Shown here piece by piece: positions 35,955 through 47,397 of a stretch of 64,000 nucleotides of DNA. The position numbers and the translations under genes are program-made. Every line of letters begins with the position of its first letter. Position 1 is the first letter of the stretch. Where the stretch lies: contig NC_037597.1 in assembly GCF_003073045.1 (NCBI RefSeq), forward strand, positions 28,697,927 through 28,761,926, in the 5' to 3' direction. This DNA comes from Pomacea canaliculata (taxonomy: Eukaryota > Mollusca > Gastropoda > Architaenioglossa > Ampullariidae). The notes beneath the pieces are model-generated. The model was given only the letters and a program-made list of their open reading frames with translations. It did not search any database and was not told the origin of the DNA.

Positions 35955-36043
35955 TCTGGAGGTTGGAGAAGCCTTGGTGCCTGTGACAATTACAGGAAGC
36001 TTGTACTTACAGGCTGAACAGACATAGACGAGACAGACAAATA

Positions 36044-36049
36044 ATTAAA
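36044..36049 (+). terminator. candidate polyadenylation signal of CaM-like 3
   Basis: ATTAAA about 90 bp after the stop at 35954. Hexamer only. Confidence 0.35.
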
Positions 36050-38304
36050 GTACGAACTTACAGACACAGATTGCTGAAAATTCTTCATTGTTCAGTCATA
36101 CACTTCACTTTTTTGTGTGATCCAAGAAATCTACTTTAGGAACATTCTCAAAGTTTATTTATTTACAGCTGCTGTCTTGTCTCACTGCTAACACCCATAA
36201 ATGACATTTCTCTTAATCTGGGCATATGGTCAGTTATTCCCCTTTAGCATTCTTGTTAATGGGTTATGGTTGTGGTCTAACACCATACGCCAGAATATTA
36301 TCATCTAATATTATTATCTAACTCTAAAGCATGTTAACCCCAGCTTTTACCCCAGCAAATGATATACATTAGCTCCAAACATTAAAGTTACCAGGACTCG
36401 TGACTACGACTAAGAAAAGTGTATAGCCACTTTCCTCTTTCCCTCCAAAGGCCATGTATTGAGATAATATTGCATATTATGTGCCAACATTAACAACAAA
36501 TGATGCCACTGTACTTTGGTCAGCACTGCATGCCATGTTGCAACATTTACAACAAACAGTACCCCATGCCATGTTGCAATATTTATAAGTGATAGTGCAT
36601 TCCATGTTGGCAACAAGTGATACCACTGTAAACATTAAACAGCAGTTGAGCATGATTATGGATGAAAGTAATAGCAACTTGTCCTGCGAATCTTACAGTA
36701 GACTTTTTAAACACGAAATAATGAATGTAGCGTTTGGATTTACCTTTTTCCAGAAATTCTAGTGGCTTTAACACTGACCAGTGAGTACAAAAATATGTAC
36801 AGATTAAACACTTGCCCTTTTCCAATTAGTAGAACAATCGAAAGCAGTATTTTAAACAGATAAAACCTTTTAGCACAGACAGATGTGTGTGTCAAATGTT
36901 TAGTGAGATAATCTCATGTTCACTAACATTTACTGTTTGTTATAGTGGCTGGCAAAAATGTCTGAAATGCATCTAAAGCAATCACTTAATCTATTCAGGC
37001 ATATAGTCCAAGACGTGCGCTAATTTTGCCTCCTCAATTTTTTACCCAAATAAATGATAGATTTTAAACTGTGAGATTTTGCCAGTCCTACACTTCTGTT
37101 AAAACATCACTTGTCAGGTGTTTCTGTATGTAGGGATCAGATGAAAGCGCCACATCAAGACAGTCATTTAAATTATCATTCTGTGCCTTTAGTATTCAGT
37201 TTAATAATATGATTGTTTAAGTCATTATGACTAGTCCACAGCAGCATTATACCACAAGTTCATGTACTGAGCTCACAGTTTGTTGATGCCTCTGGGTGTA
37301 GGTGTGGTGTTATGTATGAACACCTCAGTCCTGGCTAACTTGGGGGTGTACATGGCATTTTAACCTTAACCTTTTAACCCTTTTAAGTGACAGCTGGCTT
37401 TTTGTGATTTAATTTCTTTCATCGCTTTTGTTGATCTCACATCAGTTGCAGATTTGATGGAACTATAGCTGCTTAATGACTTTACTGGGCTATGCAAGGA
37501 TCTATGTGAACATATCATGAAATTTTCTTAAAGACATATCAAATATTGCTCAGTGCAGAGCACCGTGTGTACGTAGCATCTATTGTCTATATTTTGTAAT
37601 GTGCATTCTTTAGATGCACTTCTAGAACTTGGTTTATATCACCTGTCTTCTCTGTGTACTTTGATTTACATGAAATCAGGAAAAAGCTTTTGCTTTTAAA
37701 TGCAGATAAATTAAATATTATATCTGTTGTCAGTGTAGTGTCTGATTTTTTTATCGAGGGAGTGTCAAACGTTGAGTAAAACATCTTGAGTTGTGTACAG
37801 CAACAACTTTTTTAAAGCTTAATTGGGCTTCTGCATTATACAGTCAGTGTTTCACAGCCTACTTGCATGTGACAGGCTTCTTTTAGCAACCTTCACAAAG
37901 TTCATAAAGCAGCCTTTCAGCAGAACTCTCACGGAGCCTTTCTGCACCACGTATATTGTACTTTATACATGGAGTCTTTCTACAGAACAAACATGGCACA
38001 TACTGCAGACTCGACAAGGTGTATCCAACAGGTCACTGACAGACTGGACACTCTATCTTACACAAAACATTATAGTCTCCAGAAGTATCGCACACATTGT
38101 ACAGGGCTGGACTTGTCACCAAGCAACGTACAGGACGGTGCCACCAAACAAAAAGAACTGTTGACATGAACCATAATCCAATTGCCTGATTACTGCAGCA
38201 TCTATTGGCATCAGCTGGGGGGGTCTCAAAAGTGCCTAACCTACAGTCAGGAGTCGAAGACACTAATTAAACGATAAAGAAGAGCAGCTTACACGAAGAG
38301 TGAC
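36050..38304. other. intergenic DNA
   Basis: AT-rich, no recognised gene. Short direct repeats of catgttgcaa/acatttacaacaa occur at 36530-36615. No RNA gene seen. Confidence 0.4.
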
Positions 38305-38685
38305 ACAGCAGTCAATAAACAACAGGACACGATGTCAATAAACAACAGGACACACGGTCAATAAACAACAGGACACGCAATGTCAATAAACAACAGGACA
38401 CACGGGCCGTGCTATGCCCCCAGCAGTCAATAAACAACAGGACACATGATGTCAATAAACAACAGGACACACGGGCCGTGCGATGACCCCAGCAGTCAAT
38501 AAACAACAGGACACACGATGCCAATAAACAACAGGACACACGATGTCAATAAACAACAGGACACACGGGCCGTGCTATGCCCCCAGCAGTCAATAAACAA
38601 CAGGACACACGATGTCAATAAACAACAGGACACACGATGTCAATAAACAACAGGACACACGGGTCGTGCGATGACCCCAGCAGGG
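38305..38685. repeat. minisatellite upstream of 7B2, 23-24-bp unit in higher-order blocks
   Basis: About fourteen copies of gtcaataaacaacaggacac plus acgat. At intervals they are joined by a block containing gggccgtgctatgcccccag, making a larger repeat. The array ends about 120 bp before the first CRE of the putative 7B2 promoter. Confidence 0.9.
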
Positions 38686-38805
38686 GGCACTGGCCGCGAG
38701 GTCAGTCTGTGAGATGCCAGTGGCGGCGACAGAGTAACGACCGCCGCGCGCTGACAGTTGCCACAGCGAGGCTGGCAGGACCTGCAGGCTGACGGGCACT
38801 GGTGC

Positions 38806-38813
38806 TGACGTCA
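38806..38813. promoter_or_regulatory. perfect CRE (TGACGTCA)
   Basis: Palindromic cAMP-response element in the CpG-rich segment before a possible 7B2 leader exon. CREs are established control sites of chromogranin/secretogranin-type genes in vertebrates. Its role here is inferred from position. Confidence 0.5.
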
Positions 38814-38853
38814 CGCGACACCAACGGCTGCTGCAAGACGATCAATGGGAGGG

Positions 38854-38861
38854 TGACGTCA
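38854..38861. promoter_or_regulatory. second perfect CRE (TGACGTCA)
   Basis: Lies 48 bp after the first site, nearly five helical turns. Both lie upstream of the donor gtgagt at 38934, which could end a non-coding 7B2 exon. Confidence 0.5.
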
Positions 38862-38933
38862 GGCCGCCATTGAAGCAGCAGAAGCAGAGGCTGGTGTTAC
38901 AAGACAAGGAAACAGGCGACTGCACCAACTGCT

Positions 38934-40218
38934 GTGAGTAGAGCTTTGACTTCATTCAATGACATTGTCTTTGAGGTTATGACAGTAAATACGGGTAGGA
39001 TAACTGGCGGTTGCTGTTGTTGTTGTCGTTACTGGCAGGCAGCTGGTGTCTTTAGCACCCGTGTCTGGCACCTGGTGCGGTGCCATATAGAGATTGCGTC
39101 ACCACAAACAGCCACCCGTCATTGTAAGGAACCGCGTTTCAAGCAAATCCATCCCGGGGAGCGGGGGTCTAACGTGTGGCCACGCTTCTGTCGCTGCCTA
39201 CCCGTATTTCTGTTCCTAGCACCCGGCACCTGGCCACATCTGATTCCCTCTCCTTGCTGACATCACCATTTATTTTTAAAGGCCATTAATTGTTGGGAGG
39301 ACATTTGACGGCTGCCAATAATAGAGAAACAGCGCCACCAGACAAAGCAGCCTGTTGGTGGGGGGTGGGTGTGGCAAGTAGTGTGTGTAAGTGCGTGCGT
39401 GTGTGTTCTACGTGCTATGTACGTCTCTGTCAAGGTTCGGGGCGCTGACCCACTTTCCTCGGCTCCGTGAGACGACGTAGAGTACGTGCAGATAAAGGGA
39501 GAGAAGTGAGTGGGCAGCACTGTGAGTAGTCGTGACAGGTGAGCAGTGAGTCGCTTACACAGCCGGTAGTTGTTACAGTAGCTCAACAGTCAGTCGTCAA
39601 CACAGCTGGATGAGCTGCAGCTCCGAGGTGAAGTTTAAATGGCGGTTAGTCTACACAAGCAGACGTCACCCTACATTAGCGGTCATTGTGAGTGTAGACA
39701 TGCTAGTGGCCCCTACCATGGTGTCTCTTATAGCCATCTCTGTATTTGTCTCATATTTCCTTATTTATTGTCAGCTTTGCGTGTATAAAGGACTAAAGGT
39801 GTATACAGGTGATAACGTCATCCTCTCACAACGTGACACGTGATGGGTGGGTGGTTGCCTGCTTGGGTGGATGGGATATGTGATCAATGTATCAACTGTC
39901 GATTCGCAGTGTCACAGCCACGTAAAATGTGAATAAAAATGTAATTTTAAGGTAACTGTCGGCACTGACAGCGCGTTTTGGGTCTTGATCCCTGTATATG
40001 TATGAATGTTGAAATCTTTCTCACCGAGAGGGGACGACTGGTGATGTGTGGCTGGCCCCAGTATTGTATTGCGGTTTCTTTTTGTATTTCTTTAGAGAAC
40101 CAATGAAATAGCCATACATTCATATCCCAAAGAATGGGATATATGGTTGATGATAAATATTGTATCTTTGACCTACTTCACCTATGTATGGTCCTGGCCT
40201 CCTACCTGCGTATTGCTG
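38934..40218. other. putative 5' intron of 7B2
   Basis: Bounded by a gtgagt donor at 38934 and an acceptor at 40441, three bases before the 7B2 ATG. No coding signal inside. The exon assignment is a guess that a transcript would settle. Confidence 0.3.
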
Positions 40219-40366
40219 TCTGATGGCGCAACGGTTAGCACCTGTTAGCAATACAGTGAGGGTTGGCTGTCCTGGGTTCAGTTCTCGTCTCGGGGAACAC
40301 TGTTCTTCCTCTGCATGTGGCGTCTGTGGTGATACAGCTTTAGTTGCTGGCTCGGCATTAAAAAAC
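40219..40366 (+). mobile_element. tRNA-derived SINE
   Basis: A-box-like tggcgcaacggttagc and B-box-like gggttcagttctcgtctc sit at tRNA-like spacing, followed by a short body ending in cattaaaaaac. The stem pairing is too poor for a working tRNA. Confidence 0.6.
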
Positions 40367-40444
40367 TAATCTCCTCTCACCTCCCACCTGTATGACAATT
40401 GCCAAGCGCCGACCTCTCTTGTCTGTTGGTAGTGCGTACAGAAG

Positions 40445-42529
40445 ATGACGTGGGTACCCGTGGCGCTAGTGCTGGGCGTGTTGGTGGTGCTGGGTACGGC
40501 CAGCCTGCCGTACGGCGTGGAGCCCCTGGAGGACCTGTACCGCCTCAACCGCCTGTACGACCACGACGACCCCTACATGGCCCTCCTACCACTCGACGAC
40601 GTTGACAGCCGCAGCGACGACGGTGTGGAGGGAGTAGATGACAGCCTGTGGGCGGGCACTGACGTGGACACCTCTCTGTACAACAGTCCCCTGTACTCCG
40701 AGACACAGGTCCGCGACCAGGAGCACCTGGAGCACAGCGCTCTGCAAGGCTTGCACGCCGTGGCAGGTAGGTCACGATGGTGATGATGATACTGATTGTG
40801 GTGGCGACGACGTGACATTAAATTGACTTTTTTCTTCAGTTAATGTTAAAAGAACAGTCGCGCACACAAACAATCGTAAGAGTAAACACGAGTTACTTCT
40901 TGTTGTGCAGGTGGCACGGCAGAGGGCCAGCCCCCCCAAAAGCAGGTGAAGACTGATAAACCCTTACCTGCTTACTGCAACCCTCCAAATCCCTGCCCCG
41001 TAGGAAAAACAGGTGTGTATGACAGGGCCCTCCACGGGTGTTGCTGCTATAATATCAGTGTGTGTGTGTAGGACAATTCTTTATTGACGAGATTTAAAAT
41101 AGCAATAAAATGTTTTTTAACATTTTCCATTAAGAATAAACTAAGTAATTGAAGTAATTAAGTACTGTGAGAATAATTATTAGTAAACATAAGGTATCAA
41201 AGGAGAGTGGAAGGTACATATGTACAAAAGTGGTGGTTAAGAAAAACAGATATTTACAAGGTTTCCTGGAGTTGGGAGGAATCTCTAGAGGCTTCATCTT
41301 GTAAGTATTTAGATAGATGGTGACGAAAGCAGCTCAGGGAGTTCAATTTCTTAAGATCGAGAGGGAGGCTGTTCCATAGCATGCTCCCTGAGTATTTCAG
41401 ACGATTTAAAAAGGTGCAATCTAGGCATGGGAATATTCAGTTTTGAAGTTCTAGTGAGAGAGAGAGAGCTGGTGGGGGAGGGGGTGTGCAAAGACATGCT
41501 GGCAGACAGACAAGAGTCAAACACGGACAGAGGTTTCTACACAAGGGCTAACACTGGCGCACGTGTGTGAATCCGTTTCCTTGTTCTTACTCCCAATTCG
41601 TTTTCCATACCAGCGGCAGATAACTGTGTGGAGAACTTTGAAAACAGTATGGATAACAACAAGGAGATCCTTGCGCACCAGGATTGCCCCTGTGACACGG
41701 AGCACATGTTCCATTGCCCGGCCGGCCAGCAGACCGTCACCTCAAAGGGTGTGGGAGGTCAAGCCGCATTCTCCAAAGTCATGAGCGAGCTGGCGCAACT
41801 CAACGCTGACGACGATCTGACACTGGTCAGTGTATGAACTGAAAACTATCATGCATCTTCTGTCCAGACCTCTTATTCTACTAGCCATGTTTCACTCTCA
41901 AACCCTAACAGCCACGTTTATACCAAAATCTACAGTTGCCCCATGGGTTCTGTCCAGGCCCTGACCCCAACAAGCTTGTCATGGAGGAATCCTCACCCTA
42001 TCCAACTCTGACCCTGACGGAATACCATACTTTACCCATTGTGTCTACCTGTCTCATTGTTTGTGCAGGCCAATAACCCATACCTTGCCCAAGGTGTAAA
42101 GCGGGAAAAACTAGTTGCCAAGAAGTCACCATCACTCCTCCGCCACAAAAGAGTGAGTAGGAGTTAGTCTGGGTGACACAGTAAGGAAGATAACTATTAC
42201 TTCACCCATGAAAATGTGGCCTGGTCAGAAAAACTGAGCACTTATGCTTAACACATATACACACAGAATCACAGTAGATCTTGGGTGTGAAATAACATAT
42301 CAGTAGTGTTGTCTTAATCTCATAAATAGATAAGCGCACTAAGCAGCCTGCATATATTAGTGAGATGGACCAATGTATTCAAATATCAAGTCCATATGGC
42401 ACAACACTGATTACATTCACTTTACTGCTTTGACAGTCTCAGGAGGAGATGGACTACAACCCATACCTGCAGGGTCGCATGCTTGAGACGGCCGCCAAAA
42501 AGTCCCCAGAGATGGTTCATCCTGCATAA
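40445..42529 (+). CDS. SCG5: neuroendocrine protein 7B2 (secretogranin V) with two CT-like modules
   Basis: Secreted chaperone that binds pro-PC2 in the secretory pathway; its C-terminal peptide inhibits PC2. Exons 40445-40766, 40911-41012, 41614-41825, 42069-42152, 42437-42529 (stop TAA) join in phase to 270 residues. Residues 1-19 (MTWVPVALVLGVLVVLGTA) form a signal peptide. An acidic region follows, then the family hallmark PPNPCPVGKT at 132-141. Unlike vertebrate 7B2, the next part has extra cysteines (DCPCDTEHMFHC). Exon 4 encodes NPYLAQGVKREKLVAKKSP (215-233) and ends RHKR. Exon 5 encodes a second copy, NPYLQGRMLETAAKKSP (248-264). Vertebrate 7B2 has one such module (NPYLQG with VVAKKS). 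The RHKR at 237-240 is a likely furin-type site between the copies. A putative leader exon lies near two CREs. The gene is convergent with SMIM12. Confidence 0.9.
41070..41475 (-). mobile_element. LINE 3' fragment in 7B2 intron 2
   Basis: The minus strand reads SMLWNSLPLDLKKLNSLSCF, the usual end of reverse-transcriptase polyproteins in CR1/L2/Jockey-like LINEs. Its left edge has a caataaag-type tail on the minus strand. Only the last few hundred bases remain, with frameshifts. Confidence 0.65.
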
Positions 42530-43786
42530 ATGCTTTGGGCCTGATCTTGCTCTCCACAAATTTCCATGGAAGGCCAAAGTTTTGGCATTTTAGTGTTGAT
42601 GGTATTGTGAATTTGGGAGTTCTCACCTCTCCTGTACCAGATTTTTCTTTTATATTGCACAAGATATTAAAAATATATAGATATTAATGTGATATCAAAT
42701 ATACAGGGTAACTCATAAAGAACTGGGCACTTTCAATATTGTATTACTCAGTAATGAAATGTCTTGTGTACATACAGCCTAAATCAGAGTCAGTTTTCTC
42801 ATCCCACCATCTGCCTTTGACAGCTATTCCAGGCTTACCTGTGTCACCAGTCAGAGCTAGTGACCATTAGTGTAGCTGTGTGTGCTATAGTAAGCTGCAG
42901 ACAAATTTTAAAGGTAATTGTACAGCACAGTGCCAAAAACATGTTCACATGACAATTACTGAGTAATTATATTCAAAGTGTCCAATCCTTTTTAAGTAAC
43001 TCTTAATGGTCATATTAATCATCATTTGTCTTGAAAATCTGTAATGCTTACCTGACCATATATGTTCAGTATACTTCTTGAAATCGACAATAATCCATCA
43101 TACTTTTATAATCTGAAGGACAATGGAAAACTTTATGGGCAAATGATTTCTCCATTTGTAACAACAGTCAAGGGTGGTATAAAAATGTATAATATTATAC
43201 AGAAAGCCAAGCCTCTGTTGGTCAAGCAGTGAAAATGCCATTATAAGTGATTTTTGGATGCATCATTTGAAAATGATTTTTCAAATTTGGGTTAGGTCTA
43301 ATGTTCTTACCTTCATTTCTTCTAGTGGTTCCAATAGTCAGTAGGGAACTAAAAACCTTGATTTTTTTAAACAATTATTTATATGCCAAGCCAAGCCAAA
43401 CAGTGACTGTTCCTCATATAAGTTATTTAAGCTGTTGGGAGTGACGACAGCATGGTTCTGGGGAACAACTTTAGATTGGAAAAGTTCTCTGGCAACCTAC
43501 AGAAACTGTTGCACAGTTTTTGCTACCAGTAAAAAGACAAATGTTATCAGCTACTATCTCAAATTACAACACTTCTAGCTATTGGCTAGCTGCAATAGTG
43601 AAATAGAAATGGATACCAACTCTCTGTAATCTTTATGTCATGCTACAATTTACGATACATGCAATAATCTAATATGAAATATCTATAAATCACTTTAAAA
43701 TTTACTGTTTCATTTATTTTTTAACAAGATAGATGAAGTTAACAAATGCTGCAACCAATGCTTATTTACTGATCACTTGACAGCAT
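42530..43786 (+). other. probable long 3' UTR of 7B2
   Basis: AT-rich and without open frames. The stretch runs from the stop to the first good AATAAA at 43787. Confidence 0.4.
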
Positions 43787-43792
43787 AATAAA
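43787..43792 (+). terminator. candidate polyadenylation signal of 7B2
   Basis: AATAAA 1.26 kb past the stop. An earlier attaaa lies near 42667. Choice between them is not possible from sequence alone. Confidence 0.35.
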
Positions 43793-45343
43793 GACCGTAA
43801 CACCAAGTGCCCTGTGTATGGATCATGTTGTGCTTGGGGAAAGGATTTAAGGGAAGCACTGAGCCACACGGTGCTGACCGAATACGAGCATGTTCAATTT
43901 CAAATGCTGGCAATGCAATATTTTCGATGGTTCTTAGAAATCAAATGCAGACTGCAGGCACTGTATCAGTTTGCTAGTTTTCTAAAAGATTTTCACATCA
44001 GTAACTGAAGTGAGAGATATTCTTTTAATTCTGCAATATGGCTAGACCCAGAATTCAAAGTTCAAGTACCAAGTTTAAGTAGAGTCAGCTTTTTCCTGTA
44101 TTATAACACTGTGATGATTTACAGAAGAGGCAAATGATGATGGATCTTCATAGATGTGTCTCTTTTATTCACTCTTACAGACACACACTGTAACAAACAC
44201 TATCCAATATTTGATCATTGATAAGTAACAACAGTTTTCAAAACACTTTTCTAGGAGTCAGCTGAATACGAGAACAAGACAACAATCCAAGATATCTGGA
44301 ATCAGCATCTCAACAAGGAGATAACACAAAAGATGTCCTTAACAGCTTCCAGTGTGTATGAAAATGTAGATTGCTTACAAATACTAAACTAAGTTTCAAG
44401 ACAGCTCACTACTGACATCACCAAGCTCACAATCAGGACAATTCACAGTTTATGATGAAAAATGCACAAACATTCAAGATGGATGCACCACTGAACATGT
44501 AATAACATCAAAATATTTATATCTCCAAAAAACAAGGTCAAGACTGTATCACATACATACACACACAATGCTTTTACATCAGGTATTAAGACCTGCCTCT
44601 ACACTCTACAGTATTACTACCAACTTCAACAAAAAGGCAATGCTACTCTTAGTCATAGTGTAGCTGTGTATAAGATTATACACAAGGCTGGACATTATAA
44701 AACAGCTGCGTATAATTATGCTTCTGTGCTATGATCTTCATTCTGCTAAAGAATGTATATTATGACATAGCTGTATGCTTCTGTACATGCACAACTGTTC
44801 ACACCTCTATGGACCCTGGCTGAAAATGTTATCTTCTATTAATTTTTAACTTTTTTGAAGCAACTTCCCCTTGTGTATTACATACCCATAGTGTATTATA
44901 CAATATACTCATGCGAAGCTGCAAAAGGGTCACGATGTCTAAGGAATATCGTGTGGAAGCCTAACTCTCCTATTCCACAGCTTTTACCTCCCCTGATAAA
45001 TCTGGTACCCCGCTGGGTGGGCAGGGGAAGCGCTTGTCACAGACCAGGTTAGGGTCAGACCTCAAACTGCTGACTCAAGCTGAGCACAGTGACCCCCAGT
45101 TGAAGGCACTGCATGCCCCGCCCCACCAACCACATTTACTTGTGTGGATATACCTAATAAGCAGGAAAGGTTTTAAAACGAAAAAAATATCTAGCACTGC
45201 CAGTCCAGTACCATTAACAGTTAACATTAGGTTCCTTGTAAAATTATTTTAGTCATCAGATTTCTGCAAACACAACTCTGAGAAACGCTTTACACTTTGA
45301 GCTGAAGTCAGTGTGATCCAGCAGTCTTCTCTATAAACCACTG
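43793..45343. other. convergent intergenic space / SMIM12 3' UTR
   Basis: No gene recognised. A minus-strand AATAAA at 44164-44169 could end SMIM12, implying a 3' UTR of about 1.2 kb. Confidence 0.35.
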
Positions 45344-45619
45344 TCAAGAAGACTTGAAGTCATTCCTACCAAGAACAGTCTTGGGAATGTCCTTCTTCCC
45401 CTTAAGACTGTCCACCTCTGTGCAGTCCCGGCCCAACAGTTCATTCAACTCCCGTTCAGACCTCTCTTCTTTAATGCCTTCTGCACGAAAAGGGGTGTTC
45501 TTGTCTTGTCTGACCCAACCCTCAATGTTGTAGCCCACAAACCCAATGACTGCTGCCACTGGCCAGGTTATATACACTCCATAGGTTCTCATAGCTCCCA
45601 TAATGATCGGCCACACCAT
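45344..45619 (-). CDS. SMIM12: small integral membrane protein 12
   Basis: A 91-residue single-exon protein; the human family member has 92. It starts MVWPIIMGAMRTYGVYITWP, with one membrane segment at about residues 9-30 (tyrosine-flanked, ending FVGYNIEGW). A charged tail contains ERELNELLGRDCTEVDSLKG, which matches the family signature RKLDELLGKDHTQVVSLK, and the end reads PKTVLGRN. The molecular role is not established; the family is conserved in animals. The ATG at 45619 gives the expected N-terminus. The gene is divergent from DDHD1 (1.8 kb apart) and convergent with 7B2. A 5' untranslated exon may exist upstream. Confidence 0.9.
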   Translation of the reverse strand: MVWPIIMGAMRTYGVYITWPVAAVIGFVGYNIEGWVRQDKNTPFRAEGIKEERSERELNELLGRDCTEVDSLKGKKDIPKTVLGRNDFKSS

Positions 45620-47397
45620 TCTAGTGTACAGCTCACTTCAGTTTGGGCTTTCCTGAAGAAGTGTACACACTGGAGGGACTGGACTGCAATGCCAGACAGA
45701 CATACACAGACAGTAAGATTTCAAGATCAAACTTTCTGAAACAGAAACCCACTAATCAGATAGACATACAAAGACAGCAAGATTTCAAAATCAAACAGAA
45801 ACCCACTAATCAAGAAATACATGTAAACCAAAGCAGGGTTGTAGGGTATTACCTGGTTTGGATGGAAAAGAGGGCTGTCAGTTTGTCTTCCTCATTTCCT
45901 GACAGGCCACAGGTTGCAGGTATTTAGACATTCTAAAAATATTTGAATTATGCTTCAGGTAGACACATTTTTGTAAAATTTATGGTCAGCGCCTTATCAC
46001 CATTGGCTGCTCTGCACATCTCTCTCTCTGACATTGATTGTGTATGTGTCTTTTAATGCCAAAGAAGATGTCTGACTGATGATTGTGTTCAAGTGTGCAA
46101 AGAGTGCGTAGTTGGGAAACCAGGTGGGAATCAATCACACCTTACAGTATTTTGTGATTTTGATTTCTTCATTTGAAGATTTTAAAAAGCTGACTCATGT
46201 CTAGCAGCCTGTTATGCATAGTTGAATTGTCTCTGGTGGTGGTCAAATCAACCCAATCACAACTGTGGTCAAATTAGTCAATGGTCAAATCAACCACCCC
46301 TTTCCCCACCCTATCAGTTTGTGGACGTATGTCATGGAGTATTTAAAAATCTTTTTCATTATGATTTCTCCACAAGCCGTTAACTAATTTTATTAATTAT
46401 TATACACTGATTGATATACTTAATATATTACAGCTGCATTTTACGATGGCCCTGACCTAGTTTTAACCAATATTAAAAAAAGACTAATATTACAATACAT
46501 AAAACAAATCTATATTATCTGGTTCAATAAAGATAGTTCACTAATAGCACACCAGGCACCTCACTCTTCTGTGTTGGTCTACTCAGCTACACTTCGACCA
46601 CTTACCGGTTTGTCACATCCGACTGCACCTTGAAGTCGTTGACTGGCGGAGCGAAACCATGCGGCTTGGATTCAAACGCTGATGATGCTTACAATGTCTC
46701 CACTTCGCAGGCTGACCATATGAAGCGATTTAATGTTAAGAGCTGTCTCTGTTTGTCCTACCCTTAACACTTCTCCGCTCACCTTCGTGACGGTTTGATG
46801 ACGAATATGGTTTGATCCAGTCCCTGGTGATTTATTTTAGGTCTCAGCATCTACAAGTCCAATTCACATGCCACAAAACACACTCTTTCGCATACGATTC
46901 GTTCATGTATTATTCAGAAAACAAATGCTGCGTGTTGCGCGATGCCAGCGTCCAAAGACACGAAGTGTAGAAGTGTGTAGAAGTCGCGGTGCGAGGTCGG
47001 CGAGCGTGACCTCAGGCAAGGTCAGAGGTCAGCCAGGGGACAGCACTCTCAGCGTCGCTGTAAACTGTAGCAAATGTCGCCCGCACCCCGACCACCCCGC
47101 TGACTACACAAATCAACAGTCTATGCGTCCACACTATGGAGGATCTCATACAGTAAATATACCAGTACTTGCACAGGTTATTTGGACTTGGAATACTTTG
47201 ATGCGGCTGCTTGCCGAGTCCACTGGCAGTCACATGTCGATAAGGAAGCGCGTTGGCAGTTTGCTGCTGGCCATGATTAGCTCACGGCCGTGGTCATGAT
47301 TAGATGGGGTCCGATGCTCCCACCGGAAGAGATAACGGGTAGTGAAATGTGATGGGATCCGACAGTTAGAGACTCTGGTCAGCTGTATCATTCATTC
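45620..47397. other. SMIM12-DDHD1 divergent intergenic region
   Basis: Holds the promoters of both genes. A GC- and CpG-richer part at about 46560-47300 is the best candidate for a shared promoter. The 143-codon frame at 46868-47299 has no known match. A direct repeat built on gacatacacagacagtaagatttcaagatc occurs in pieces at 45700-45800. Confidence 0.4.

Noticed and set aside
40219-40300. Functional tRNA gene
   Set aside because: A and B boxes are present, but the arms do not pair into a cloverleaf and a SINE-like body follows.
46868-47299. 143-codon plus frame upstream of DDHD1
   Set aside because: No known domain. It is best explained as open sequence in a GC-rich promoter region.
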